64,000 nt of DNA from Plumapathes pennacea (GCA_964036295.1 OZ038472.1:13364385-13428384); one strand, 5' to 3'; positions 42,026 to 55,232 are shown, numbered from the stretch's first letter. Translations and numbers: made by a program. The notes: generated by a model not told the origin, from the letters alone.

Positions 42026-42760
42026 GGGCTGACGTCGAAATTAGAGAAAACTGCGCCTGTGTTGTAAGACTTTCGTAGTTAATCATTAACCTATCAGTCT
42101 AGTTATTATTCTGTAGTGTTCAATGTAGTTTGTATTAGTCTACCGTTTAGCCCGTCGGCTGAAACCGAAACTTAACAAGTAAAGCAGCGTGCATGGGTTA
42201 TACGCTCAATAATAGTGAAGCAAATGCGATGAATTGAACACCGCAAAGAAATGTCATCCACTCGGGACAGCACTAAGAAGTCAAAACGTGCGTGCTTCTC
42301 CACAACCTGAAATCAGCCCTTTCATCACCCTACTTCTACGGAGACCCTCAAAGGACAAAGTGCTGCATTAGGTATGGCAGTCTTGACTATCTCAATGTCA
42401 TTGCTTCAAACTTGGTCAAATATCTTTCACTGGTCAGACAATAGAACCGTAAGCAAATTTATTACTGTATTTTATTTATGTTTTACTTCTTGTTTTAGAG
42501 AACTGTAACAGATAATTTCGGCGAAGTAGGGTCACAACTATCATGTTGGGGATGAAATTTTGAACAGACTTTATATTCTTATATAAAAAACTATTGAGTG
42601 GAAGTTTTGAGTTTTCTTGGTGAAGTCTTGACTGGGGTTTTAAGGGTAGTGTTGTGCGAACTTCGAAAACTGGCACTTGGTATTGCTCTTGTTTTTAATT
42701 TTTGCGCGATCACCACTGAATTGAAAATGAACGAATTAGTTTGGACGTATGCTGAGCGCG
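42026..42760. other. 3' flank of the Notch-GT gene
   Basis: No coding exon and no clear AATAAA were found after the stop. A piece near 42600 (GAAGTTTTGAGTTTTCTTGG) is repeated at 14262. Probably 3' UTR followed by repeat-derived spacer. Confidence 0.4.
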
Positions 42761-42764
42761 TTAA

Positions 42765-43232
42765 GCCTGGTTTCCATATAATCGTCTCTGACGTAAGGAT
42801 CGTCTCTGTCGCAGAGTTTTTTGTCAAGCGATCGGGATGATTATATAGCCTGATTTCCATATAATCGTCTCTGACGTAAGGATCGTCTCTGCATTTCCAG
42901 TCGTCTCCGACGCAAGGATAGAACATGGTTCTATCGGGACGGTCGAGTCGCTTCTGACATAAGGATCGTTTGAAACAATCGCAAGAGTGTTTCCATATAA
43001 TCGTCCCGATCACTTGACAAAAAATTCTGCAACAGAGACGATCCTTACGTCAGAGACAATTATATGGAAACCAGGCTTATGGAAACACTCTTGCGATTGT
43101 TTCAAACGATCCTTACATCAGAAGCGACTCGATCGTCCCGATAGAACCGTGTTCTGTCCTTGCGTCGACAAAAAGAAAGCGACAGAGACGATCCTTACGT
43201 CAGAGACGATTATATGGAAACCAGGCTTTACA
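42765..43232. repeat. Complex long palindrome (foldback element)
   Basis: The unit TCGTCTCTGACGTAAGGATC occurs forward at about 42780 and 42864 and reverse-complemented at about 43039 and 43188. The block GTTTGAAACAATCGCAAGAG is mirrored at about 43084-43110. Both ends read CCTGGTTTCCATATAATCG or its complement. Nested arms like these fit a foldback transposon. Open frames within it are artefacts of the symmetry. Confidence 0.85.
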
Positions 43233-43329
43233 GTGCTAAGCTGTTCCGTCCGTCATGATGAAATTTCATCCCTTGAACTGTCGCCAGTTATGTCGTCATA
43301 AACTGTCAGCAGGGCGTTTCAAGTTTCAG

Positions 43330-43418
43330 TTTGCAGCGCTGAAGCAGGACCAGAAGCTTTGTGCATCAACACACAGTTGGGGCGACTCAGCAAGTTTCTT
43401 CTTGTGTCTTGTGTACAG
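43330..43418 (+). promoter_or_regulatory. Likely 5' UTR exon of the factor B-like gene
   Basis: The stretch ending TGTCTTGTGTACAG/GTGAGT at 43418 is a strong donor upstream of the coding leader exon, which itself begins after an acceptor at 44435. I infer a non-coding first exon; its start and promoter are not visible to me. Confidence 0.35.
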
Positions 43419-44449
43419 GTGAGTAGCTCTAGTTGTTTGTTTGTTTGTTTATTGGGGTTGACGAAACTCGACTATTAAGCAGCGGAGGAACTACACTTGA
43501 TCAAGTCTAATTGGCTGCACTTTGTCGCTTTTCAGCTGCCAGAAACGTTTCGTTCGTGTGCCCTGTCCAGTCTAAACAATTCTTATTTGTAGTTCCTCTC
43601 AGCTTATGTCTATACATATACGTGTTGTCGTCACCGGCTCTTGATCTCTGAACTTGCGTGTTCGGTCGCCTGTTTACAGTCAAGGAGGAATCGTTCTTTC
43701 TTTTCCTAATAGCCGCAGTTCTGTTGTGAAATCTCAAAACTGTTCACATTTATCATGTTGATCGTCAACAAACAGCACATCGAAGTCACAAGGGCCTGGT
43801 TTACACTGGCTAAAGAAAATACCGAACTTTGTGTCCTTGTGTTCGGTTTTGTATAGTTCACACTGAAACTGGAATTATCGTCATCGGTAGAGTCGTAAGG
43901 TCGTTTTTGTTGCCAGTGTGAGACAGACTGTGATCATGCACCAAAATCGATCTTTAATACATCTGTAGAATATTCACACTGAATTTCATAGTGTCGCTTT
44001 TCGTATCGAACGTACGTCCGGGCAAGCTAAAACGTGTGTCAGCTTCCAACGACTCACGCATCATGTTCACTTCCGGGCCTGACCATGGCGATGGTCATTA
44101 AGCCATTTGATCTCTGTTAGAATTACGAAAAAGAAAATAGCATGGATTCCGCTCCATTGCTATCCGAAAAGCTCGTTTGAGTGTTCACAATATTTGGTTT
44201 CACTTCAGGACTTAGAAGTTTTTCGAGATCAAATTCGCCGTGTTGCCGTTTCACAAGTGACCAACTCCAACTTTCTCTCTTCAGGTAAGTACAAGCACGA
44301 AGGTAAAAATGTTTCCTTTTCTCTGTCTTTGCTTCGCTCGTTTTTATTTGAAGACGCGCATCTCTTGTACTTGCGATAGCTAGATATACCCTCTTTTTGT
44401 TAGACGCAGTTGTGTAATTTTCTTTTTTTAAACAGGAAGTTGTTGAAAT

Positions 44450-47400
44450 ATGTCGCAGATTTTCATTCGAGTGGCCTTGGCAGTTCTTCTGTTGGCGCTG
44501 TTTACACAGTTTCCTGTATCAGGTAAATTTACCGTCGTCAGAAGCGTGCCGAGTTTCATTCAGTTAGGCAGGGCTGGAGTGATTATCCAATGATACCTTG
44601 CTCAGATGAAAGCTGATTAAACTTTCCAATCAATTCTCACTACATCACTCATACATTTTCTTCTCGAATGACTGCGTTGCGAACATGAAAGTAAATGGCT
44701 TAACATAATCGTATTTGTAAAACATTTCAGGTACCAAGTGCCCAAAACCTGCTAATCCTCAGAATGGTAAAGTCAGGATCTTTGCTCGCGGCCGGCGCAC
44801 ATTCGCTAGGTATATATGCAATAATGGATATAAGATGACTGGCTTCGGCAGCAGACTATGCAACAGTAAAACTGGCAAGTGGGGAGGAAAAGAACCTCTG
44901 TGCGTGAAAAGCAGTGGTATGTACAAATACTTTGGGGAAGGGGAAGGGTGTGGGGATTCAATCCTTCCATTCAATGTCGTCTTGCCTTGTCCAATAAGAG
45001 TTATTAACCACTCAACAGTAAGGGAGCTTTCATTATTATATAGGTTTCATTTCATTAGACTTACACATTTTCTGGGTCAAGAATAGATACCAACCAGAAG
45101 TCATGATTTGCGACTGGTTTTACTCTGAAAAAAAAAAAGACCTACCAGCAGGGCGAGGATATGCCACTTTGCTTGCTTGCGTGAGCAGACTGCAATCATG
45201 AATTTGGCAAAGCAATCAGAAGATTACTTGCGCACTGTATCATAAGAGAAATTAGTCCGTCCAGGTCTAACTCGCCATTCAATTGTTCGCGTTTATCTTT
45301 AAAACTCTGTTACCTTTCTTCTTAGTCATTAGGTCATGTGAACAGCCAGACAGAATACGGAATGGAGCCAAATCTGTGACGAGCCTCGACATCGGCGGCA
45401 ATGTAACTTACAGTTGCAAAACAGGTTATGTCCTTCATGGAAAGACTAATAGAAAATGCCTGCCGAACGGAAAATGGTCAGGCAAGAAGCCATACTGTGG
45501 AAAAGGTAAGACAAAAATCCCATGCGCCCATGCGCACCTCGTACCATGCGTCGGCCATGTTGGATTAGAACGAAAGAGTCGGATATCAACTCCTATTTTC
45601 TTCTGCTGAAGTCCAGTTTCTCACTAGAAATGCATCATAGAGTAAGGAGAACTTGGCTTTTGATACCTTCAATTCTCACTACATCACTGATGCGTTTTGT
45701 GCTTGGGAGCAGCAGCTACTACTGTAGAACCTATTGTAGGTTTAGTACTCAATCAACAGAATTACTAACATTAATTTATTGCCGCAGCTGTACCTTGCGA
45801 AATGTGAAATTGCGGCGTTGCGACTGAACGTGTATTCACACGCAGGCTACAGCTGTACAACAATCTTGTGAAATTCCATCCTTAATCTTAACCGCAATAA
45901 TTCTTCTTTTTCTAGCAAGGAGGTGTAAGGATCCAGGAGTTCCTCAGCACGGCCGTCGACTGGGCAACAAATTCTACGCTGACACCATGGTGCGCTTCCT
46001 GTGCGACGACGGCTATGAAGTAACTGGGTCAGCGGAGCTCGTTTGCTTGAGAACAGGTCAATGGAATGCCCAGAAGCCCAAATGCACGAAAATAGGTAAT
46101 GAATGAATATAAAATACACAGTCAATTTATAAACTCGTGATGTAGTATATAACGATAGCAATCTTAAGCCCTTTTTCTTTTCGCAGATCCATTGAGAGGC
46201 CTCAAAGAAGTGGCAGCGAATCTCCGCCAAAATTTCCTCGACAAATACGCACTGATGACGACTGATAGCCGAGCGCGTTCCGGACTTTCGTCGGGAGCCG
46301 CCGGACTGGATCTGGTATTCATATTTGATAGTTCAGCGAGCGTGGGAACCCATAATTTCCGAAAGGGTATCGATTTTGCAAAAGTAATCCTGGACGAGTT
46401 CGGAATATCAGATTCTCCTTCGGGAACTCGCGTTGCCGTGGTGGTGTTCAGTTCTGATGCGCAGGTGATTTACAACTTGCAGACCAACAAAATGCCTAGT
46501 AAAGAAGAAGGGATCAAGAAGTTAGGTGAGTGATACAGATTGAGTTGCTGAGTTGTTTCAAGAAACACTCCACACTGACGAGTGATGACAGGTAGCACCG
46601 GGTGGAGACCAAAATTCGTTCTCGTACAAATTTCTTGCATAATAAAACGGGAAATCACATAATACAGAATGAATTGGGCAGGGATTATGTAAATATTTCA
46701 TAATGATCAAAAATTATGTTTACAAAATTTCAACCGTCGAACGTCTCCTTATACCTTAGTGACACTTGATCCAACAGCATGGTAGTCTAGGCATTTGAGA
46801 CCTATAACCTAACTGGGTGAGCAGTTCTCTTTTCGGTTATTTAGCAGAAATATATTATAGCAGTATCGAGAATTTGGTTTTTGATAACTTGTTCAGGTGA
46901 CAGCTGATTGAACTATCAACTCTTACTACATCCGTCATACATTATCTACTTGAGAGGTTGGGAGAATTTTTATTCTAAGCTTAGGAGTAAACGGGTTAAA
47001 TGACCGCCATTGTCCTACACTTTTCTACAGAGAATCTACCTTTCCAGGCGGGAGGAACAGCCACGAGCAAAGCCCTTGAAGTGACTCTCCATGAAATCTG
47101 CCCAGAAAATAGAAACAACAGCAGGAAAGCTTTGTTCCTCATCACGGACGGCAGGTCCAACACGGGGCTTCAACCGAAGGACAACGCACAACTGCTTCGT
47201 GAAAGCTGCCACTTCGAGATCTACGCCATCGGTGTCACGGATAGCGTGGACAAAACTGAGCTGGAGAGTATCGCGTCAGAACCGTTCAGGACGCACGTGC
47301 ACCTGTTGGAAGACTTTCAGAGCTTAGCAAAATTGAAGGATCTCATTACTGCTAAAGGCACCGGTAAGGGGCAGAGAAAAAGTGACTTCCTTTTTTTTTT

Positions 47401-49592
47401 TTTTTTTTTTTCGTGTGCTGGTTAGAGGCGCTTATAAAGACTACATTTAGACCTAACTCAGCATTCGCGTAAACGCACTTTGAGACATTTAATACATTTT
47501 TATTTTCAGACCACAGTGAGTGTGGAAAAGCCGGTGAAACTCAGTTCCGGTCCGACAAAGGTCACATGATCCGCGTGGTGGCTGGCAATGAAGCAAAACC
47601 AGGGGCCTGGCCCTGGCAAGCAGCAATCTACGTCAAGGGCTCGTTCAAGTGCAGTGGAGTGGTTATTAATGAGAACTGGACGTTGACCTTAGCACAGTGT
47701 GTTTATTACTCTGGTAAATTGAAAGCCCGAGACATCCTTGTCCGCCTTGGTGAGTGAAATTATAGAAAAATTAGGAAATTTCAACCATCTGACTCTCTTT
47801 CTCCGTTGCTGTCTTTATCTATGCTAGAGCCGTTTTTGCGCCACTGTCGAAATTAGTCGTGTGATTGCTTTGGTTTTGCGTTTGCTACGCTTTCCAACTG
47901 GTCCTAACAACTTTAGCAACATTCTCGGCCAATCAAGAGCAAAAGCAAAACTTGGTTGTGATATTCTCACGCAAGAAAGCAAGTGGCGATGGCGTTTTCT
48001 CCCCGTGGGGGGGGGGAGGTACTCCCATATATGAGCCATATAGGTATGTTCCGCCCCAAAGGGTATCGATTTTAAACTTTGGTCTGAAATAGGGTCGGAG
48101 ATTTTGGTATTTGGTCTGAAATAGGGTCGAAAATTGTACATTTTGGTCTGAAATAGGGTAAGGGTTTTCAGTCCCGGGCGGGACACTCCCACCAAAATTT
48201 TGAGGAGTACCCCCCCCCCCACCCCCCGGGGTTTTCTTGCACTGTTGATTGCCATGCCTTGCCATGTTCCGCTCAAACGTGTTTTTGCTCGCCTCATTGA
48301 TCGTCTCTTTGATTGCTTTGGTTTTGGTTTTCGACAGTCATCCGAAGAACTCTTTGAACTGTGTAATTAGTAATTTGGACAGAATGGACTCTAGTTACCG
48401 GCCACGTGAGAAATCATTTGTGTTTTGTAAACCAGGCGAACACGACCGAGCCCTTCAGGAGGGGAGTGAGCAAAGTATCAGAGTGAAGAAGAGATTCAAA
48501 CATCCTCAAGCTCGACAGCATCTGATTGGCTCTGACTTGGCTCTGCTGAAACTACAGAGGCCCGCTAAGTTGACTCCCTTCGCCAAATCCGTCTGTCTTC
48601 CTCTTGGTACGGATAAACGTCTGGTGCGACCAACAAAGTTTGGAGTGGTTACCGGCTGGGGATCGACTCAGGTGCGTAAACAAGCGAACAGATTCCGGCA
48701 CAGGCCATATTTACACAACCCCTGGTTGGGTTCCAGCCCGGGGCAGATCAGCCATCCTGGTCAACCCGTCTTTAGTCAATCTTCTGTAAAAACATTTACA
48801 TGAACAAAAAGCTTTCTTCGTGTAAACGCTTGCATAAGGTTGACTGAGGAAGGGTTTACCCTGGACGATGACTTGATTTTACAGTAAAAACAGGACTCCA
48901 TATTTTACAGTGAAAACAGACTTGACGCAAGGGCAAGCGCAAACGTTGTTGAAAACTAAAGTTGGTGGATGAGTTAGATGAGGTGACTCGGTTAATTTAT
49001 TTCTTAGAACTCGCCTGGAAACTCCGTCGGTCCCCCGTACGCAGTCCTTCAACAGATCCAGGTTCCATTTGCTTCCTCTCGAGAATGCCGAGTAAACGCG
49101 TCTTCACCGGACCAGATTAACTCTCTGGCAATCTGCGCAGGGGTCCCCACAGCGGAAATAGATGACTGCAAAGGAGACCGGGGATCACCGCTTGTGGTGA
49201 GTATGGGCCAAACACTGTACTACACTCACCCACGCACACGCACACGCACGCTCACACGCTAACATCCACGCATGGACCCACGCACGCACATACACATACA
49301 CATGCGCGCCAGCTCCGATGCATACACTCACACTCGCACGCGCTTACACTCACGCTCACGCTCACGTACACGCACACAAACACGAACACGCACACACACC
49401 AAACGCCACTCACTCTTGTTTTTTCACGCACAGATTAAGCGCAAGACTGGGGAGAAGAGTTGGGCCTTGGTCGGTCTTTCGTCGTGGACCGAGGGGTGCG
49501 CAACGAAAGGAAAGTACGGTGTCTACACAAGCATCATGCTGGATGAACACTTGGAGTGGATCACGAAGAAGACAGGCCAGACACCGAGCTAA
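44450..49592 (+). CDS. Complement factor B/C2-like protein with inactive protease
   Basis: Ten exons join in phase: 44450-44522, 44731-44916, 45326-45505, 45916-46095, 46187-46525, 47031-47363, 47510-47749, 48436-48671, 49008-49196, 49434-49592, giving 704 residues. Domain order is signal peptide, three CCP/sushi domains, VWA, S1 protease, the exact architecture of factor B and C2, which form the alternative and classical C3 convertases. The VWA keeps DSSAS, the MIDAS metal site. In the protease the catalytic Asp is present (48534), but His is Gln (LAQC, 47695-47697) and Ser is Arg (GDRGS, 49179-49181). Convertase activity is therefore not expected; C3b binding through CCP/VWA could persist. 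AATAAA at 49743. Whether active paralogs exist elsewhere is unknown. Confidence 0.92.
44731..46095 (+). CDS. Three CCP exons of the factor B-like gene
   Basis: Exons 44731-44916, 45326-45505 and 45916-46095 each encode one sushi module with four cysteines and a Trp before the last Cys (KWGGKEPLC, KWSGKKPYC, QWNAQKPKC), all phase 1-1. The first is closest to the sushi exon 55436-55609 of the next gene (QNGKV, ARG, GYKM, RLCN), and even the intron start GTATGTACAAATACTTTGGG is shared. Confidence 0.92.
46187..47363 (+). CDS. VWA exons of the factor B-like gene
   Basis: 46187-46525 and 47031-47363 encode a von Willebrand A domain: LDLVFIFDSSASVG with the MIDAS D-x-S-x-S at 46327-46341, then GGTATSKAL and LFLITDGRSN. 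A linker TDSRARSGLS before the VWA is where factor D would cut factor B; whether SRAR works as that site is inference. Confidence 0.9.
47510..49592 (+). CDS. S1 pseudo-protease exons of the factor B-like gene
   Basis: 47510-47749 starts RVVAGNEAKPGAWPWQ and ends shortly after NWTLTLAQCV. 48436-48671 has SDLALLKLQRP and GVVTGWGST. 49008-49196 has ICAG and DDCKGDRGSPLV. 49434-49592 has WALVGLSSW and GVYTSI, ending at TAA. The S1-pocket Asp before the CKGD motif is kept. The first catalytic loss is one base from His (CAC/CAT to CAG). An intron of 686 bp (47750-48435) holds a MITE. Confidence 0.92.
48003..48240. mobile_element. MITE with G/C-run terminal inverted repeats
   Basis: It starts GGGGGGGAGGTACTCCC and ends GGAGTACCCCCCCCC. 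Inside, TTTGGTCTGAAATAGGGT is repeated about three times. It lies in the intron before the protease exon 48436. It encodes nothing. Confidence 0.82.
49210..49425. repeat. CA/CG-rich microsatellite in the last intron
   Basis: Irregular CACACGCA and CTCACG units fill most of the 237-bp intron between 49197 and 49433. Open frames across it are composition artefacts. Confidence 0.85.
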
Positions 49593-51437
49593 GTGACCGA
49601 CCATCGACTTTGTACTGCAAGGCATATATTTACCAGTTAATGTAATCAGATTAAGTCGGCTTGCAGTCGAATCGTGTTCAGTCCTGTACGCATAGCTACA
49701 GTTGACTCTGTTCTTTGTTCTTTGTTTTTTGCATGATCCTAAAATAAAATGCCATGTAGCGCTGTTGTAGTAGTAAGGCAAAGCTGATAAAAAGGTGTAG
49801 ATGGAATAGAACTCAAATGATCAGATGAAAGAGCAGATGAAATAACACTGGTACTGCTAGTGATATTGCATTTTTAAATTTTGGGCAAATATCAGAAAGT
49901 CATAACTGAAACATAGGATAATAAATCTTTTAAGGACGATACTTTTACCGATACGTGACATTTCCAAATTCTAGTTGCCACAAGGCGGTCACAGAAATAA
50001 AAGTAGCAAGGAATTCAAAATTTGAATCGTATACTACTTATATTTCCTTTTTCCTTTAACATCCACTAATAATGCAACTAACTCCGGGTGTTATTTTGGG
50101 CCGAGGTTCGCTTGTGCGTATCTTCGGGTATAATGGGGGAAATCACTTACTAAATGGTGCATTTGGGCAAAATATATAGAGATTACTTCATGGAAAGTGC
50201 GCGCGTACGGTTTTTATTCACGAGTTGTGAAGTATCATAAAACGAACGAGCGAGGCTTTGCGAGCGAGTGAGTTTTATGATACGAAACAACGAGTGAATA
50301 AAAACTGTACAAAGCACTTTCCATGATGTTTTCTGTTTATTATATACATACTGAGACATTTATGATGGGACCGGGAAACCCTTTAAAAGTAGTGAAAAAT
50401 CGTCGTTCGCAGCTTGTGATTGGACGAACGATTTTTTTAACGTGTGAAAAGCGTCGTTCGCGGCCTCTCATTGGCTAGAACTCATTTGCGTACGAAATTT
50501 TACGATATGGCTTTTTCGTGAGTATGTCTCAGTATGTATATAATAAAAAGAGGTTATTACACGGGAAGGAGTGCAATACGGCGGAGTATTTTTACGAGTC
50601 GGTTTTATTTTTTCGAGCCTGCTTCAGGCGAGAAAAAATAAAACTGACGAGTAAAAATACAGCCGTATTGCACGACTTTTCGTGTAATAAATTGTTTATT
50701 ACACGACTAACAAAGCAGGGCAAACATTCTCGCCGCGCGCAAAATGGAACAAAAAAATGACGCGTTCGTAAACTTTGCTTGCGAAAACTGATCACGTAAG
50801 CTAATAAACCAGTTGATCTGGTTCCTGACGAGTGCAATACGCTCCCATCTTTGCACTCGTTTTGGCCCGTATTTGCACTAGAAAATGTGAAGTCGTGTAA
50901 TAAATGTCAATACAACATAATAACCAAAATCCTAGTTTTACAAAACGTCTTCCACCGAACGTCTAATGAGATCTCAAGCAAAGCTTGTCAAAAAGAAGAA
51001 AAAGGCATTTAACAAAATGAAATTGAATAACAAAATAAGACTAAATCTATGAAAATATCAATAAATTACGTTGACCATCACCAATCGGAATCAGTAGGTC
51101 GGATTCCGGATTCCTGCTTTTCTAGACCACCCTCAACCATAAACAGAAGAATAGATATTTGGTACAAGGAATGTAATACCAGAATCGAAAAGATTGCTTC
51201 CAGTCGGGCAATAGCGGGATCACTAAGTCACATCGCAACAACATAGGTTCGTATCACGTGAATTTTTGATCATCGCAGTGAGTGAAGCAACTTACCAACA
51301 ACTACAACAACTATATATGAGTTTATCACATATATACATTATATCAACATAGGTTCGTGTCACTTTTGATACATTGGTACAGCAGCAAAGTCGACGAATT
51401 CGCACATAAGCAGTCGACGCGTCTAACCAGTGCAAAG
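49593..51437. other. 3' end and spacer with two foldback repeats
   Basis: AATAAA at 49743-49748 ends the factor B-like transcript. Further on, two palindromes are visible: 50205-50330 (TTTTTATTCACGAGTTGTG ... AACGAGTGAATAAAAAC) and 50545-50705 (TTATTACACG ... GTGCAATACGGC mirrored by GCCGTATTGCAC ... CGTGTAATAA). No gene. Confidence 0.7.
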
Positions 51438-51632
51438 GATGTTCTCTTAAAACCAAAGATGTGAAGTGAAATAGAAGGTAAGTCAATAAATCTAGTCCAT
51501 GAACAGTGTAATGATATTTGAACTTTGGTGATTGTTTAGACCATAGAGCGCCGTTATGGCCGCCCAGCTAATTGCCTCAAGGCCAAATTCCTGTGAAAGG
51601 TTTGAGAAGGTTTGGCAGTCAGGCTTTGATAC

Positions 51633-51667
<35 letters not shown>

Positions 51668-53280
51668 CTTTTTTCTTCAGGTTTTTTAAAAATAATTCGC
51701 ATGTATATTTGACGCCCAGGTCTGGCTACTTCACAGCAAAAATCACGACTCACAGATATCAGCGTGCAGCACAAGGTACTGACTGCACAGTGAAACTGAC
51801 AGAAGCTTGAACACAAGAGTTACTGAACACAAACGAGCTACCAGAAACTGCTGTAAAGGCATTTTTATTTTTTATTTCTATTATTTTTTTTACATCCATG
51901 GGCTCATGCAGGGCTTGTTTGTAACAGCTAGGGGAATAAAGTTCTAAAGTGAAGACAAATTTAGTAATTTAACGTCTCACTGCAGTATTTGCTGATACCC
52001 GCCGCAATAGTACATGTGGAAAATTACTGCTAGCGTTAAATCAGATCTTGTTGCCTTGGCGGATTGGCCAGAAAGTACAAGTACCAGTTTCAGAGTTAGG
52101 TAACCCTATACGGTTGAGAGGTCAACGGGTAATTGTTCATAGCGCGTAGCAATACTTAGCTGGTCTACCTGGAATCTAATTGTTTAGCTGTGCCTGCGCG
52201 CTGTAAAGAGTGGCAATACTGTTATGACTCGGAAAGAGCATTTGCGTCTTATTAATTAATTACTCTGTTTCAAGAGAGTATGCTCTGTTCTTAATAATTA
52301 ATTACGCTTCCAATAAATACAGCTAGCTTGATCAGGTCCGCTATAATTACTTTGTGCGTTGTCCTTAACGCTAATAAGTGTTTTCATATTTCACTGCAGT
52401 TGTTTCTCGTGACACAAGTGCTGACTTTCCAGAGGTAATTTGTTTTGTTATATTGACTTGTTTCCTCTTGTTTAATTGCTTGCCATTTTTATGATTATCA
52501 TTGTATGAAATTTATCAAAGTCAACAACTTGATATTGTTTGATGGATCATGATGACTGAAAACGGCTTCATGTTTGTAAATCAGGGCCCTGTTTTTCGAA
52601 AGTCGATTAAGATAATCCAGGATTAACGAAATTATTTCTCTCGACCTCTCTCCCAATAAATTGCAGAGTTTTGTTCGAAGATGGATTAGAAAGCTTGTTC
52701 CAGCTTAAAACGTTATCAAGAAAGTCGTTGTAGACGAAATTTTCACGTTTTCGGACTTTATAAATGACAAGAAAGTTTAGACCTTATCCAGGATTAACCT
52801 AATCATGCTTTGAAAAACTGGGCCCCGACAGACTGTGACAAGTCGCGAGAACAAGTGCTATTAGATTTCAGTGGTTTCTTGTCGAACGTTTTTTTGCCGT
52901 GACGTTTGACAGAACGGGCAGTCACCGGATCATTTAAAAGGGAAAAAAAAAAAGAACTTCATTTATAATGAAGTTCACTTTTTTTTTCGATGCGTTTGCC
53001 GACAAGGTTCCGTCCACGCTTAAAAACAGATGTATTATTTTAAACAAAACGGTTTCCAAACTGAAGGTTTTTTTCACTGTAAAGTTTTGAACATTTTACA
53101 TTTTACGATTTTCTTTTACTCTTTGTACTGTAGTACATCTACAATACAAGAGTGATGTTTTGGATTACTTTCCAACAATTAAAGCAAAACTATGGCGGCT
53201 GGTATACGGGCAGTTTGTCATTATAGAAGAAATACAGAGTGTTCCTAAACTGTGTTAAGCTAGGAGTACACTTGATGCGT
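51438..53280. repeat. Upstream segmental duplication, copy 1 (partner 60644-62461)
   Basis: About 1.8 kb from GGATGTTCTCTTAAAACC to GCTAGGAGTACACTTGATGC recurs ahead of the next sushi gene at 60644-62461 at roughly 90% identity, with T-tracts and a MITE in the same places. It lies 550 bp upstream of leader exon 53827 and probably carries the promoter. An extra ~460 bp (53281-53740) is present only in copy 1. A GAAATAGAAG/GTAAGT donor near 51478 could end a 5' UTR exon. Confidence 0.82.
52584..52825. mobile_element. GGGCCC-type MITE, copy 2
   Basis: It has the same terminal repeats and subterminal TAATCCAGGATTAAC as 15500-15740. It is inside the duplicated segment, so copy 3 at 61750-61987 is the same insertion carried along. 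Confidence 0.82.
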
Positions 53281-53826
53281 ATACTTAAGAGCCGGTTTCC
53301 GCTGTAAACTCGAGTAATTATCACGGCAAAATGAAATAATTCTTGTACCAACACAATCTATTCGTAATTGAGAACTTTTCGCCACTTCCTTGAAGATCTT
53401 GATGCCAGGCATCTTTCACTGTAACACCGAAAGATAATTCACAAAACTCTCCCCGAAACAGAAGGACGAATATTCCTATCAGACTCTTATTTTGCGATGA
53501 TAACGCACGTATTATTGTGCATGCATTTTGAGCTAGGAAGGCAAACAAAAACACTCACATCTTCCCTTACGCCTCTTGACTATTTTCGGTATTATTCATA
53601 CCTGATCATCTTACGGAGTCAAACTAGGAAATCAACCTAAATCACAGAAATGCAGTGCTTCTTTTCCTGGTACAGACTTTTTGCATGCGCATGCATTGCT
53701 CGAATTTACAACAGAAAACCTCTCAAGTTGTAACTTGCATGTATATCCTGTCTTTGTTTGTGAGACGTTGTTATGTGATTTCATTTATTTTCTATTTTTG
53801 TTTTTACGACAGGAAATCGTTGAAAC

Positions 53827-55196
53827 ATGTCGCAGTTTTTCATTCGAGCGGCCTTGACAGTTCTAGTTCTGGCGCTGTTTGTTCAGTTTCCTGTGTCAGG
53901 TAAAGTAACGTCGTCAGAAATTCGGCTGTATGTGCTGAGTAATTATCTATAATTTTCTTTTCAGTAATAAGAACTTGGCATTTGATCGATTGCCTAGATG
54001 AAAGCTGATTAAACTATCAGTTCTCACTACATCACTCATACATTTTCCTCTTAAAAGGCTGGGAGAATCTGCATTTTGAGCTTGGGAGACCAAAGCTGAT
54101 TAAACTATCAGTTCTCACTACATCACTCATACATTTTCCTCTTAAAAGGTTGGGAGAATCTGCATTTTGAGCTTGGGAGACCAAAGCTGATTAAACTATC
54201 AATTCTCACTACATTACTCATACATTTTACTCTTAAATGCTTGGGAGAATCTGTTTTATGAAACTGGAAGTGACCGAGGGTTAACATTAATTCTCAGGGA
54301 GAATTAAAATGAATCCGGGCCTCGATGCGTGTCCTAAACCTCCTAATATTCCGAATGGTGAAGTCAAGAAGATTATATGGGGCCCAAGCCGGATAGATGT
54401 GGCAGTATATTCATGTAATGCTGGGTATATGCTGAGAGGGTATTTCACCAGACTATGCATATATGAAAGTGGAAAATGGACAGAAGAACAACCTGAGTGT
54501 GTGAAAACCGAAGGTATGTGCAAATACTTTGGGGGGAGGGGGGCGGGGGGGCGGGGGGGGGGTTCTACTGTATTCACTGCGGTGTTTCCTTGTCAAAAAT
54601 AGTTAATTTAAAACCTCTCTCAAAAGCAGCATGAATGAACGAAGTCATGATATTATGAAACAACTTTTATGATTTTAGTGTTTGCGCTAATAGGTTTCAT
54701 TTCGAGACGATTTCTGGTTCGAGTCAAATTCTTGTCACATTTTGTCACGAAAGGGCACACATTACCAGCGTAAATACGTCATACAGACGAGGCTATAAGA
54801 ATACACTTTCGCATCAGTCAAAACTTAAAAGAAGCCAAGGTAATTTGACAGTTCTACTTCTTAGTGGTGCTGTTTGTTCCATTTTCTGTCTCAGGCAAAT
54901 TAACGTCCTCAGAAAGTCAGATCGCAAGCTTCTTAAGAAATTAATTCTTTAGAAAATCACCAGCTTAACCCATATATGCCATCGAAAAAGGGCACGAAAT
55001 ACAATCTGCGTAAAAGTAGAATGTAAAGTTCCGAAGGTTAACACTGATTGTTATAAGACCATTTTTGTAAATAGACTGATTTTTAAACACCAGTTAGTTT
55101 AGAATAGCTTTAGTATAGTCTTTGGTATTTATAGTGTATAGTTAATTTCGAATTGTGACATAGGATATGTACATTTATCTTATGATTAATAAAGAC

Positions 55197-55232
<36 letters not shown>

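Noticed and set aside
42591-43301. 140- and 104-codon frames across the palindrome
   Set aside because: Both repeat the same peptide because the DNA is a repeated inverted unit; no family resemblance.
49210-49425. Regularly spaced CACACGCA units suggesting a CRISPR-like or satellite array
   Set aside because: Units are short, irregular and without spacers, inside a small intron: a microsatellite.
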